Positions 1 to 8,287 of a stretch of 64,000 nt of DNA are shown piece by piece. The notes beneath the pieces were generated by a model, which saw only the letters and a list, made by a program, of their open reading frames with translations, did not search any database and was not told where the DNA came from. The stretch is taken from the NCBI GenBank assembly GCA_035762175.1, contig DASTPP010000329.1, forward strand, positions 1 to 64,000, in the 5' to 3' direction. The stretch comes from DASTPP01 sp035762175. Its GTDB lineage: Bacteria; Myxococcota_A; Polyangia; Polyangiales; Polyangiaceae. Made by a program: the position numbers and the translations under genes. The stretch's first letter is position 1; each line of letters opens with the position of its first letter.

Positions 1-190
1 CGCGCGACTCGATGAGCTTGCCCACGTTGCGCAGCTGCTGGGCCGCCTCGTAGGCGTCGACGCAGGCGCGCTTGCGGTCTTTCGGCGACGCCGGCTGGGC
101 CTCGGCCGGGCCGTGCGCGAAGGGGGCCGTGGCCACGACGAGCGCGGCGGCCAGGGCCAGGGGCGAGCGAAGGAAGGGGGCGTTGGACAT
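1..190 (-). CDS. Secreted protein, N-terminal fragment
   Basis: This gene is cut by the left window edge, so only the first 63 codons are seen. The ATG lies at 190 on the minus strand. It opens with a classic signal peptide: a short polar start, then an Ala/Leu/Val-rich stretch ending in an Ala-X-Ala-like site near residue 30. The mature part begins with a Lys/Arg-rich segment and a Cys followed by DAYEAAQQLR, which resembles the start of the TPR-like secreted proteins common in Polyangiales. That family resemblance is from memory and the rest of the protein is outside the window. No function can be given. Confidence 0.6.
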   Translation of the reverse strand, partial: MSNAPFLRSPLALAAALVVATAPFAHGPAEAQPASPKDRKRACVDAYEAAQQLRNVGKLIESR

Positions 191-353
191 GCGGGGGCAG
201 CCGGGTCGCGGGGCACGGGGGGCCGGGGGTAGCCCGCCCGAGCGCCCCCGGGGCCGCGCACGGCGTGCGGCCCGCGAAACGACAAGGGCCTTCTTTTTAC
301 ACCAAGGCGATGCCCCGGCGCCATCTACCGCCGAGATCGGGGGCCCCGGCGCG

Positions 354-2606
354 CTAGCGGCCGGGCGCCCGGGCCGGGTCGACCACCGCGTAGGGCAGGG
401 GCCAGAGCGGCCGGGGGTAGCCCTGCTGGGCCGCGGCGTGCAAGGTCCAGTGGGGGTCGTCGAGGTGGGGGCGGCCGAGCAGGCAGAGGTCGGCCCGCCC
501 CGCCAGCAGCAGGGTGTTGACGTGGTCGGCGTTGGCGATGTTGCCCACGGCCATGGTCGCCGCCGGCACCTCGTGGCGCAGAAAGTCGCTGAAGCCGGCC
601 TGCCACATGCGGCCGAAGACCGGGCGCTGGTCGGGCACGGTCTGCCCCGTCGAGACGTCGAGCAGGTCGACGCCGCGCGCCCGCAGCAGCTTGCCGAAGG
701 CGAGCACCTCGTCGGGCGCGACGCCGCCCGGGTACCAGTCGGTCGCCGACAGGCGCACGCTCATGGGCTTGTCGGCCGGCCAGGCGGCGCGCACCGCGTC
801 GAACACCTCGAGCGGAAAGCGCGCCCGGTTCTCGACCGGGCCGCCGTACTCGTCGTCGCGCACGTTCGTCAGCGGCGACAGGAAGCTCGCCAAGAGGTAG
901 CCGTGCGCCATGTGCAGCTCGAGCAGGTCGAAGCCGGCCTCGTCGCCCAGGCGGGCGGCGGCCACGAACTGGTCGCGCACTCGGCTCATGTCGGCGCGCG
1001 TCATCGCCCGGGGCACGGCGCTCCGGGGGGTGTAGGCGAGGGGCGAGGCCGAGAGGAGGGGCCAGCCGCCCTCGGGCAGGGGCTCGTCCATGCCCTCCCA
1101 CATGAGCTTGGTCGCGCCCTTTCGGCCCGCGTGCCCGAGCTGCAGGCCGATCTTGGCGCCCGAGTTCGCGTGCACGAAGTCGACGACGCGCCGCCAGGCG
1201 GCGAGGTGCTCGGGCCGGTACAGGCCCGCGCAGCCGGGGGTGATGCGGGCGTCGGCGGCGACGCAGGTCATCTCGGTCATGACGAGGCCGGGGCCGCCGA
1301 GGGCGCGCGCGCCGAGGTGCACCAGGTGGAAGTCGCCGACGAGCCCGTCGCGGGCCGAGTACATGCACATGGGCGAGACGACGACGCGGTTGTCGAGGCG
1401 CAAGCCCCGCAGCCTGAGCGGGGTGAACATGGGCGGCGGGGCGGCCTCGGGCGCGGGCTCGCCCGCCGCGGCGAAGGCCGCGCGGGCGAACTCGCCGCGG
1501 GCGCGCTCGACCAGGCCGGGGTCGCGCCGGCGCAGGTTCTCGTAGGTGATGCGCTTGCTGCGGGTCAGCAGGCTGAGCGCGAAGGTGAGCGGCCCCAGGC
1601 GGCGGTAGCGGCGCACGTGCTCGAACCAGACCAGGCTGTCTTGGGCCGCCTTCTGCGTGCGCTCGACCACGGGCCGGCGCTCGGCCTCGTAGGCCTCGAG
1701 GGCGGCGGGCAGCGAGGGCTCGCGCGCGAGGGCCTCGGCGAGCGCGATGGCGTCTTCGACCGCGAGCTTGGTGCCCGAGCCGATCGAGAAGTGCGCCGTG
1801 TGCGCCGCGTCGCCGATCAAGACCACGTTGCCGTCGTGCCAGCGCTCGTTGCGCAGCGTCGCGAAGTTGACCCAGGCCGAGCGGTTGGCCCGCAGCCGGT
1901 GGCCGGCGAGGTGGGCGGCGAAGGCGCGCTCGAGGTAGGCGAGGGTCTCGGGCTCGGTCGCGCGGTCGAGCCCGGCGGCGAGCCAGGTCGCCTCGTCGCA
2001 CTCGGCGATGAAGGTGCTGGTCTCGCGGTCGTAGCGGTACGCATGCGCCTGGAAGATGCCGTGCTCGGTCTCGACGAAGAAGAACGAGAACGAGGCCAGC
2101 GGCAGCGAGGTGCCGAGCCAGATGTAGCGGCAGCGGCGGCGGTCGAGCGAGGGCCGGAAGGCGGCCGCGCGCGCCGCGCGGGTCGCGCTGTTGACGCCGT
2201 CGGAGGCGACGACGAGGTCGGCGTCGGCGAAGTCTTCGGGGCCGCGCGCCTCGCGCGCGAACTCGACGCGCACGCCGAGCTCTTCGCAGCGCCCGCGCAT
2301 CAGCCGCAAGAGCGCCGCGCGGCCGACGCCCGCGAAGCCGTGGCCCTCGGACCGGACGCGCTCGCCGAAGGCGTGCACGTCGATCGCCGTCCAGCGCGTG
2401 AAGGCCGCGCCGACGGCGTCGAAGAGCGGCCGGTCGGCTTCGGCGAGGTTGCCGAGCGTCTCGTCGGAGAAGACGACGCCGAAGCCGAAGGTGACGTCGG
2501 GCGGGTTGCGCTCGACGACGAGCACCTCGCGCCGCGGGTCGGCCTTCTTGGCGAGCAGGGCGAGGCAGAGGCCGCCCGGCCCGCCCCCGATGCACACGAT
2601 CTTCAC
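354..2606 (-). CDS. Bifunctional FAD monooxygenase / OYE-type NADH:flavin oxidoreductase (salicylyl-CoA or 2-aminobenzoyl-CoA hydroxylase type)
   Basis: This 750-residue protein fuses two flavoenzymes. Residues 1-385 form a group A aromatic hydroxylase: a Rossmann GGGPGG motif at 7-12, the ERNPPDVTFGFGVVFSDE segment that marks the CoA-thioester branch, and a second FAD motif, GDAAH, near 265. Residues 395-740 form an Old Yellow Enzyme TIM barrel (VVSPMCMYSA at the start, MAHGYLLASFLSPLTN in the middle). The closest known architecture is 2-aminobenzoyl-CoA monooxygenase/reductase and salicylyl-CoA 5-hydroxylase, which act in aerobic aromatic degradation via CoA thioesters. The start is GTG with a GGAGGG Shine-Dalgarno about 8 bases upstream. 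No CoA ligase or other pathway gene lies nearby, so the substrate is uncertain. Confidence 0.88.
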   Translation of the reverse strand: MKIVCIGGGPGGLCLALLAKKADPRREVLVVERNPPDVTFGFGVVFSDETLGNLAEADRPLFDAVGAAFTRWTAIDVHAFGERVRSEGHGFAGVGRAALLRLMRGRCEELGVRVEFAREARGPEDFADADLVVASDGVNSATRAARAAAFRPSLDRRRCRYIWLGTSLPLASFSFFFVETEHGIFQAHAYRYDRETSTFIAECDEATWLAAGLDRATEPETLAYLERAFAAHLAGHRLRANRSAWVNFATLRNERWHDGNVVLIGDAAHTAHFSIGSGTKLAVEDAIALAEALAREPSLPAALEAYEAERRPVVERTQKAAQDSLVWFEHVRRYRRLGPLTFALSLLTRSKRITYENLRRRDPGLVERARGEFARAAFAAAGEPAPEAAPPPMFTPLRLRGLRLDNRVVVSPMCMYSARDGLVGDFHLVHLGARALGGPGLVMTEMTCVAADARITPGCAGLYRPEHLAAWRRVVDFVHANSGAKIGLQLGHAGRKGATKLMWEGMDEPLPEGGWPLLSASPLAYTPRSAVPRAMTRADMSRVRDQFVAAARLGDEAGFDLLELHMAHGYLLASFLSPLTNVRDDEYGGPVENRARFPLEVFDAVRAAWPADKPMSVRLSATDWYPGGVAPDEVLAFGKLLRARGVDLLDVSTGQTVPDQRPVFGRMWQAGFSDFLRHEVPAATMAVGNIANADHVNTLLLAGRADLCLLGRPHLDDPHWTLHAAAQQGYPRPLWPLPYAVVDPARAPGR

Positions 2607-2659
2607 CGGCGTACCCTCCGGCAGGGGCTGTTACCACGGCGGCGCCCGAGCGCACGCCC

Positions 2660-2815
2660 GCCCTCCCCTCCCCTCGCCCTCGGGAGAGGGGCCGGCGATG
2701 AGGGCTCCCCCCTCTGCCTCGGGAGAGGGGCCGGCGGTGAGGGCCTTCCCCCCTCGCCCTCGGGAGGGGGCCGGGGGTGAGGGCCCTCCGCCTGCCCCTC
2801 GGGAGAGGGCCCCGC
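2660..2815. repeat. Four imperfect ~40-bp self-complementary repeats
   Basis: Four imperfect copies of a roughly 40-base unit lie between the RND pump gene and the flavoenzyme gene. Each has a CCCTCG...GGGAGAGGG dyad followed by GCCGGCGRTGAGGG. They sit directly downstream of the pump stop codon and could fold into stacked hairpins that end transcription. Similar dyad repeats are scattered through many high-GC genomes. Confidence 0.6.
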
Positions 2816-2831
2816 CGCGCCCGCCCCGGGG

Positions 2832-5800
2832 CTACTCGGCGCTCTGGGCCTGAGCCTGCGAGCGCTCGCGCGAGGGCTGGGTCAGCGGGGGCTCTTCTTC
2901 TTCGGCGGGCGGCCGCGCTACGCGGGCCGTGGGCACGGAGGCTTCGGGCTCGGGAACGCGGCCGAGGAGGCGCCCGAAGCGCGCCGACAGGTCGTCGAAG
3001 AGGGTGTAGGCGACCGGCGTCGCCAGCAGCGTCAGGAGCAGCGCGAGCGACTGGCCGCCGATGATGACGAAGCCGGTGGCGCGGTTCTGCCCCGCGCCGG
3101 CGCCGCCCGAGACGACGAGCGGCACCATGCCGGCGACGAAGGCGAGCGTGGTCATCAGGATGGGCCGGAGCCGGTCGCGGTTCGCCTCGAGCACGGCCTC
3201 GAGCCGCGGGCGGCCCTGGGCGCGCAGCTGGATGGTGTGGTCAATCTGCAGGATCGAGTTCTTCTTCACGACGCCGAAGAGCACGAGCACGCCGGTCATC
3301 GAGAAGATGTTGAGCGACTGGTTGAAGGCGATGACCGAGAGGATGGCGAAGGGCACCGTCAGCGGCAGGCTCAGCAGGATGGTGATCGGGTGCAGCCACG
3401 ACTCGAACTGCGCGGCGAGCACGAGGTACATGAAGATGAGCGAGAGGCCGAAGGCGTAGAAGAAGTTCTCGGCCGCGCGGCCGAACTCGCGCGAGACGCC
3501 CGTCGGGGCGGCGGTGTAGCCGGGCTCGAGCCTCATCTCGGCCACCTGCCGCTGCAGCTCGTCGAGCACGGCGCGCTGCGAGTAGCCCTTCTCGAGGTTG
3601 GCCGAGATGGTCGCGGTGCGCAGGCGGTTGCGGCGGTCGACGCGCGAGGGGCCCGTGCCGGTCGTGAAGGTGACGAGCTGGTCGAGCGTGACCGAGCCGA
3701 GCTTCGAGGACGGCACGCTGATGAGCCGCAGCCGGTCGGCGTCGGCGCGGGCGTCGGCGTGCGAGCGGAGGAACACGTCGTAGCGCTCGCCCCGCTCGTT
3801 GTAGCTCGACACCTCGTCGCCGCCGACGAGCAGGCGCAGGGCGTTGGCCACGTCGGCGACGCTGACGCCGAGGTCGGCGGCGCGGCGCCGGTCGACGTTG
3901 GCGCGCACCTCGGGCTTGCCGAGCACGAGCGAGGTGTCCGGGTCGACCACGCCCGGCAGCTGCTTGAGGCGCCCGACGAGCCGCTCGGAGTACTCGGTGA
4001 TCTTCGGCAGGTCGCGGCCCTGCACCATGAACTGGATGGCCGCGCTCGGCATCGAGAACGCGGGCACCGGGCCCACGGTCGCGCGCAGCCCCTCGCCCTT
4101 GATGAGGCCCCCGAGCCGCCGGCGGCCGCCGTCGATGAGGTCTTGTTGCGAGTCGGCCCGCTCGGACGCGGGCGCGAGCTTGACGTAGACGCCGCCCAGG
4201 TTGGGCGTGCGCTGCGGATCGTCGCCGACGGTCACCACGGTGTAGCGCACGCCCGGCATCTTCTCGAGCTCGGCGGCGAGGCGCGTGCCGACCAGGCGCG
4301 TGCTGTCGAGGCTCGTGCCCTCGGGGGCGCGGAAGGTGACCTGGAACTGCGACTCGTCCTCGAGCGGCAGGAAGTTCGCCTTCGCCGCGCGCGCCAAGAA
4401 CGGCGTCGACCCGAGCACGACCAGGCAGGCGAGCGCGACGGCCCCGCGGTGCGCCATCGACCAGGACAGCGCGCGCATGTACGCCCCCTCGACCGCGAGG
4501 TACGCCCGCGAGGCGCCCCCGTGCCCGCCCCCGTGCCCGCCCCCGCCCGGCTTCGGCCGCAAAAAGCGGGCCGCGAAGCTCGGCGTCAGGGTGAAGCTGA
4601 CGAGCATCGAGACGAGGATGGCGAACGACATCGTCAGGCCGAACGAGCGCATGAAGCGCCCGACGATGCCCTCCATCATCGCGACGGGGGCGAAGACGGC
4701 CACCAGCGAGAGCGTCGTGGCGAGGACGGCGAGCCCGATCTCGCGCGTGCCCTCGACGGCCGCCGCGGCCCCGCCCTCGCCCTTCTCGCTCATGCGCCGG
4801 TAGATGTTCTCGAGCACGACGATGGCGTCGTCGATGACGATGCCGACGGCGAGCGTGAGCGCCAGGAGCGTCAGCGCGTTGAGCGTGAAGCCGGCCGCGC
4901 GCATCAGCCAGAAGGTGCTGACGATGCTCGTGGGGATGGCGACGGCGGCGATGAGCGTCGAGCGCCAGTCGCCGAGGAAGAGCAGCACGATGAGCGCGGC
5001 CAGCACCGAGCCGAGCACCAGGTGCTCTTGCACCGCCCCGATCGAGTTCTCGATGAACTCGGACTGGTCGCGCGCCACATCGATCGCGTAGCCCGCCGGC
5101 AGCTGCGGCCGGAGCTCGGCGAGCCGCTCTTTGACCTTGCGGATGACCTCGACCGTGTTGGTGCCGCTCTGCTTGCGCACGTTGAGCAGCACCGCCGACT
5201 TGCCCCCCTTGAAGCCCGCCGTCTCGGGCTCGGCCATGCCGTCCTCGACGGCCGCGACGTCGAGCAGGCGCACCGCGTAGCCCTGGCGCGAGGCGACGAC
5301 CAGCTCGCCCATCTCGTCGACCGACTCGACCCGCCCGCGCGTGCGCAGCGTGAGCGAGCGCCCGCCCTGCTCGATGCGCCCGGCCGGGATCTCGACGTTC
5401 TGCGCCGCGAGCGCCCGGCTCACGTCGACCGCCGTCAGCCCGTACTTCTGCAGCTTCGAGGGGTCGACCAGCACGTTGATCTGCCGGCGCCGGCCCCCCA
5501 CGATCGTCACCTCGCCCACCCCCGCGATCGACTCGATGCGCCGCTTGAGCGACTTGTCGGCGAACTCGGTGACGGCGCGCACGTTGTCGGCCGCCGAGAG
5601 CGCCAGCGTCAGCACCGGCGCCGCGTCGGAGTCGGTCTTCGAGACCGTCGGCGGCTCGACGCTCGTCGGCAGCGAGGGCATCACCTGGCTGACCTTGTCG
5701 CGCACCTCCTGGGCGGCGACCTCGATGTCCTTCTCGAGCGCGAAGGTGACGTAGACCTGGCTGACGCCCTCGGTCGAGACCGAGCGCAGCTCGTCGATGC

Positions 5801-6029
5801 CGCTGATGGTGTTGAGCGCCGACTCGATCTTGTCGGTGATCTCGAGCTCGACCTCCTCGGGGGCCGCGCCCGGCGAGACCGTCGTGACCGCCACCGTGGG
5901 GAAGTCGACCTTGGGAAAGCGGTCGAGGCCGAGCCGGCCGTACGAGAACGCCCCCATCACCGTCAACACGAGGATGATGACCGACGCGAAGACGGGGCGG
6001 CGGACGCAGATCTCGGCGAGCCACTGCAT
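2832..6029 (-). CDS. RND efflux pump inner-membrane permease (HAE1/AcrB type)
   Basis: This 1065-residue protein has the full length and layout of AcrB-type hydrophobe/amphiphile efflux pumps: TM1 near residues 10-30, a large periplasmic porter loop, a TM2-6 block at 335-485, a second porter loop and TM8-12 at the C terminus. The TM4 signature LAVGIVIDDAIVVLENIYRR carries the acidic pair of the proton relay. The N terminus (AEICVRRPVFASVIILV) is typical. The protein exports drugs or lipophilic compounds by proton antiport, as a trimer with the adaptor encoded immediately upstream. The two genes are about 50 bases apart on the same strand and probably form an operon. No TolC-type outer-membrane gene lies in the window. 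Confidence 0.95.
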   Translation of the reverse strand: MQWLAEICVRRPVFASVIILVLTVMGAFSYGRLGLDRFPKVDFPTVAVTTVSPGAAPEEVELEITDKIESALNTISGIDELRSVSTEGVSQVYVTFALEKDIEVAAQEVRDKVSQVMPSLPTSVEPPTVSKTDSDAAPVLTLALSAADNVRAVTEFADKSLKRRIESIAGVGEVTIVGGRRRQINVLVDPSKLQKYGLTAVDVSRALAAQNVEIPAGRIEQGGRSLTLRTRGRVESVDEMGELVVASRQGYAVRLLDVAAVEDGMAEPETAGFKGGKSAVLLNVRKQSGTNTVEVIRKVKERLAELRPQLPAGYAIDVARDQSEFIENSIGAVQEHLVLGSVLAALIVLLFLGDWRSTLIAAVAIPTSIVSTFWLMRAAGFTLNALTLLALTLAVGIVIDDAIVVLENIYRRMSEKGEGGAAAAVEGTREIGLAVLATTLSLVAVFAPVAMMEGIVGRFMRSFGLTMSFAILVSMLVSFTLTPSFAARFLRPKPGGGGHGGGHGGASRAYLAVEGAYMRALSWSMAHRGAVALACLVVLGSTPFLARAAKANFLPLEDESQFQVTFRAPEGTSLDSTRLVGTRLAAELEKMPGVRYTVVTVGDDPQRTPNLGGVYVKLAPASERADSQQDLIDGGRRRLGGLIKGEGLRATVGPVPAFSMPSAAIQFMVQGRDLPKITEYSERLVGRLKQLPGVVDPDTSLVLGKPEVRANVDRRRAADLGVSVADVANALRLLVGGDEVSSYNERGERYDVFLRSHADARADADRLRLISVPSSKLGSVTLDQLVTFTTGTGPSRVDRRNRLRTATISANLEKGYSQRAVLDELQRQVAEMRLEPGYTAAPTGVSREFGRAAENFFYAFGLSLIFMYLVLAAQFESWLHPITILLSLPLTVPFAILSVIAFNQSLNIFSMTGVLVLFGVVKKNSILQIDHTIQLRAQGRPRLEAVLEANRDRLRPILMTTLAFVAGMVPLVVSGGAGAGQNRATGFVIIGGQSLALLLTLLATPVAYTLFDDLSARFGRLLGRVPEPEASVPTARVARPPAEEEEPPLTQPSRERSQAQAQSAE

Positions 6030-6081
6030 GACAAGGGCCTTTCGTGGGGAGGGGGCGCCCCCCTTCGCGCGCCCCCCGGGC

Positions 6082-7350
6082 TCAGGGCGTGGTCACCTCG
6101 ACCCCGTCGCTGAGCTGCGCGACGTTCTCGACCGCCACCTCGTCGCCCGGGGCCACGTTGCCGCTGACGGCGACGAGGTCGCCCGCCTGCCGGCCCACCA
6201 GCACCAGCCGCTCGGACACGCGCCCGCCCGCGCGCACGAACACGCGCGTGGACGAGCCCGTCGTGCCGAGCGCGGCCTGGGGCACCACGATCGCGCTCTC
6301 GTTCTGACCCTGCAGCACGACCGAGGCGCGGGCGAAGAAGCCCGGGCGCAGCTCGCCCTTGTCGTTCGGCACCTCGGCCTCGACCGGCAGGGTGCGCGAC
6401 TGCGCCCGCACGCTCGCGCCGATGCGCCGCACCACCCCCTCGAAGGTGCGCCCCGGGTAGGCCGCCACCGTCACCACGACGCGGCTGCCGACGCCGAGCC
6501 GCGGCAGATCGTTCTCGGGCACGTCGAGCCTGAGCCGGAGCGGGTGGTCTTGCACCAGCGTCACCAGCGCCCGGCCCGTGTTGGCGTACTCGCCGACGTT
6601 GATCTTGCGCTCGGCCACGGCGCCGTCGAAGGGCGCCCGGATGACCGAGTCGGCCGCCGCCTTCTGCGCCTGGCTGAGCTGCGCCTGCGCCGCGCCGTAC
6701 GACGCCCACGACTGGCGCGCCGAGCTGAGGGCCGCGTCGTACTGGGCCTTCGCCCGCTCGGCCGCGCTCCTCGCGTTGTCGTAGGCCGCCTGCGAGGCCG
6801 CGCCCGACTCGACGAGCGACTTGGCCCGCGCCGCCTCGGTGTTCGCCAGGTCCATCGCCTCTCTGGCGGCCCGCACGTCGGGCACCAGGTTCGGGTCGAA
6901 CTTCTCGCCCGGGTCGAGCCCGAGCCGCGCCCGCGCCTGCTCGGCGTTCGCCTGCGCCTGCGTCACGCGCAGCCCCGCGTCGCGCGTGTCGAGCACGGCG
7001 AGCGTCTCGCCCCGCTTCACCCGCGTGCCCACGTCGACCGGGATCTTCGACACCACCCCCGCCACCTGCGTCGCCACCTCGCTCGACTGCTCGGCGTCGA
7101 GCGTGCCGTTGAACTCCAAGACGGGGGGCAGCGAGCGGTGCTCGGCCCGCGCGAAGCGCACCCGCACCGCCGCGGGCGCGGCGCTCGCCACCCCGCCCGC
7201 CGTATCTTTCGACGCCTCGGCGCCCCCGCCCCGCCCGCCGCAGCCCGCCGAAAGCGCCGCGAGCGCCGCGAGGGCGAGCGGGGCCCCGGCCCACGCCGCC
7301 ACCCCCCGGCCGCCCCCGGGGCGGCGTCGAGCATCCACAACCATGGCCAT
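6082..7350 (-). CDS. RND efflux periplasmic adaptor (membrane fusion lipoprotein)
   Basis: This 422-residue adaptor belongs to the HlyD/AcrA family. It begins with a signal sequence ending in the lipobox LSAGC (residues 33-37), so it is probably a lipoprotein. A biotinyl-lipoyl half motif follows (VDVGTRVKRGETLAVLDTRD). Next come an Ala/Gln/Glu-rich helical hairpin of about 100 residues for contact with an outer-membrane channel, the second lipoyl half (VIRAPFDGAVAERKINVGEY) and a beta-barrel with a membrane-proximal domain. An AAGGAG Shine-Dalgarno stands 4 bases before this ATG and 10 before a second in-frame ATG at 7344. The permease gene follows after about 50 bases. Confidence 0.92.
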   Translation of the reverse strand: MAMVVDARRRPGGGRGVAAWAGAPLALAALAALSAGCGGRGGGAEASKDTAGGVASAAPAAVRVRFARAEHRSLPPVLEFNGTLDAEQSSEVATQVAGVVSKIPVDVGTRVKRGETLAVLDTRDAGLRVTQAQANAEQARARLGLDPGEKFDPNLVPDVRAAREAMDLANTEAARAKSLVESGAASQAAYDNARSAAERAKAQYDAALSSARQSWASYGAAQAQLSQAQKAAADSVIRAPFDGAVAERKINVGEYANTGRALVTLVQDHPLRLRLDVPENDLPRLGVGSRVVVTVAAYPGRTFEGVVRRIGASVRAQSRTLPVEAEVPNDKGELRPGFFARASVVLQGQNESAIVVPQAALGTTGSSTRVFVRAGGRVSERLVLVGRQAGDLVAVSGNVAPGDEVAVENVAQLSDGVEVTTP

Positions 7351-7400
7351 GAGTCTCCTTACCAAACCTACGGGCGCCCCCGGCCGGGGCGCCCGCGCCC

Positions 7401-7982
7401 CTAAAGATACGCGGGCTCCCGCCCCGGGTGCCACTTGATGCCGCAGCCGATGCTCGCTTTCTGCGCGGCCTCCGGCGCCCGGCCCGCCAAGACGGCGTCG
7501 AGCGCCGCGCGCACGTCGCGGCCCGTCGGCGCGCCGCCCCGGCCCGGGCGGCTCTCGTCGAGCTGCCCATGGTAGGCGAGCCGCCCGCCCCCGTCGAAGA
7601 CGTAGAAGTCGGGCGTGCACGCCGCCCCGAACGCCTTCGCCACCTCTTGCGTCTCGTCGAACAAGAACGGAAAGCCCCACCCGAGCTCGCGCGCGAGCTC
7701 GCGCATCGGCCCCGGCCCATCTTGCGGGTGCGTGCGCAGGCTGTTGGCGTTGATGCCCACGAGCCGCACGCCCCTCGGCGTATAGTCGCGCTCGAGCGCC
7801 CCGATCGCCCCGCGCACATGCACGACGTAGGGGCAGTGGTTACAAATAAACATCACCAGCGCCGCGGGCGCGCCCCGCAGCGATTCGTGGGTCACCTCGC
7901 CCCCGCCCACCGCGTCGGGCAGCGCAAAGACCGGCATCGGCGAGCCGAGTTCGAGCGAAAACGACGAAGGGGTCTGCGCCAT
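7401..7982 (-). CDS. Redoxin (AhpC/TSA-like thioredoxin-fold protein)
   Basis: This 193-residue thioredoxin-fold protein matches the peroxiredoxin-like branch with a CNHCPYV active-site segment near residue 58 (VMFICNHCPYVVHVRGAI). The fold elements are clear: VRLVGINANS, the PFLFDETQEVAKAFGA helix, and the cis-Pro region CTPDFYVFD. The C-terminal PTGRDVRAALDAVLAG and SIGCGIKWHPG segments are standard for the family. It is probably a cytoplasmic thiol-disulfide protein, since no signal peptide is seen. The ATG at 7982 has a GAGGAGG Shine-Dalgarno 7 bases upstream. The efflux adaptor gene follows after 50 bases, so the three genes may be co-transcribed. Confidence 0.9.
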   Translation of the reverse strand: MAQTPSSFSLELGSPMPVFALPDAVGGGEVTHESLRGAPAALVMFICNHCPYVVHVRGAIGALERDYTPRGVRLVGINANSLRTHPQDGPGPMRELARELGWGFPFLFDETQEVAKAFGAACTPDFYVFDGGGRLAYHGQLDESRPGRGGAPTGRDVRAALDAVLAGRAPEAAQKASIGCGIKWHPGREPAYL

Positions 7983-8287
7983 CGTGGCCTCCTCGGGCGA
8001 AAGACTGCCCCACCCTAGCCGTTCTAGGGCGACGCCGCCCCCCCTAAGGGTGCCTTTTTTCCAGCCCTCGGGGCGATCGTTCGAACGAACGAACTTGCCC
8101 GCGGCCGCCGCCCCTGTCACCCCTCGCGGCCCCGCCCGGGGGCCCCGCCGCCGCGCCCGCGCGGCCCTGGTCGCCGCCCCTCACCAACCTTAAATTTAGG
8201 CCCGAGCGGGGCCGAAGAGCCCGGCGCCGGAGGGCGCCTCCGACCCCCCGCAATTGCCCCCACCCCTCGATCGAAGAAGGGGGTGAC
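7983..8287. promoter_or_regulatory. Divergent intergenic region with palindromic TTCGAACGAA motif
   Basis: This 305-base region separates the divergent redoxin operon and the serine-protease gene. It contains GATCGTTCGAACGAACGAAC around 8086-8105, whose core CGTTCGAACG is a perfect palindrome and whose half-site CGAACGAA repeats, as an operator might. An AT-rich patch, CCTTAAATTTAGG, sits near 8190, about 100 bases before the protease start. No gene is seen. Regulatory function is inferred from position and symmetry only. Confidence 0.35.

Noticed and set aside
72..6113. Long open frames on the strand opposite the flavoenzyme and RND genes
   Set aside because: They are mirror effects of extreme GC: Arg/Ala/Pro-rich, with no start signals or recognisable domains, while the minus-strand frames have clear families.
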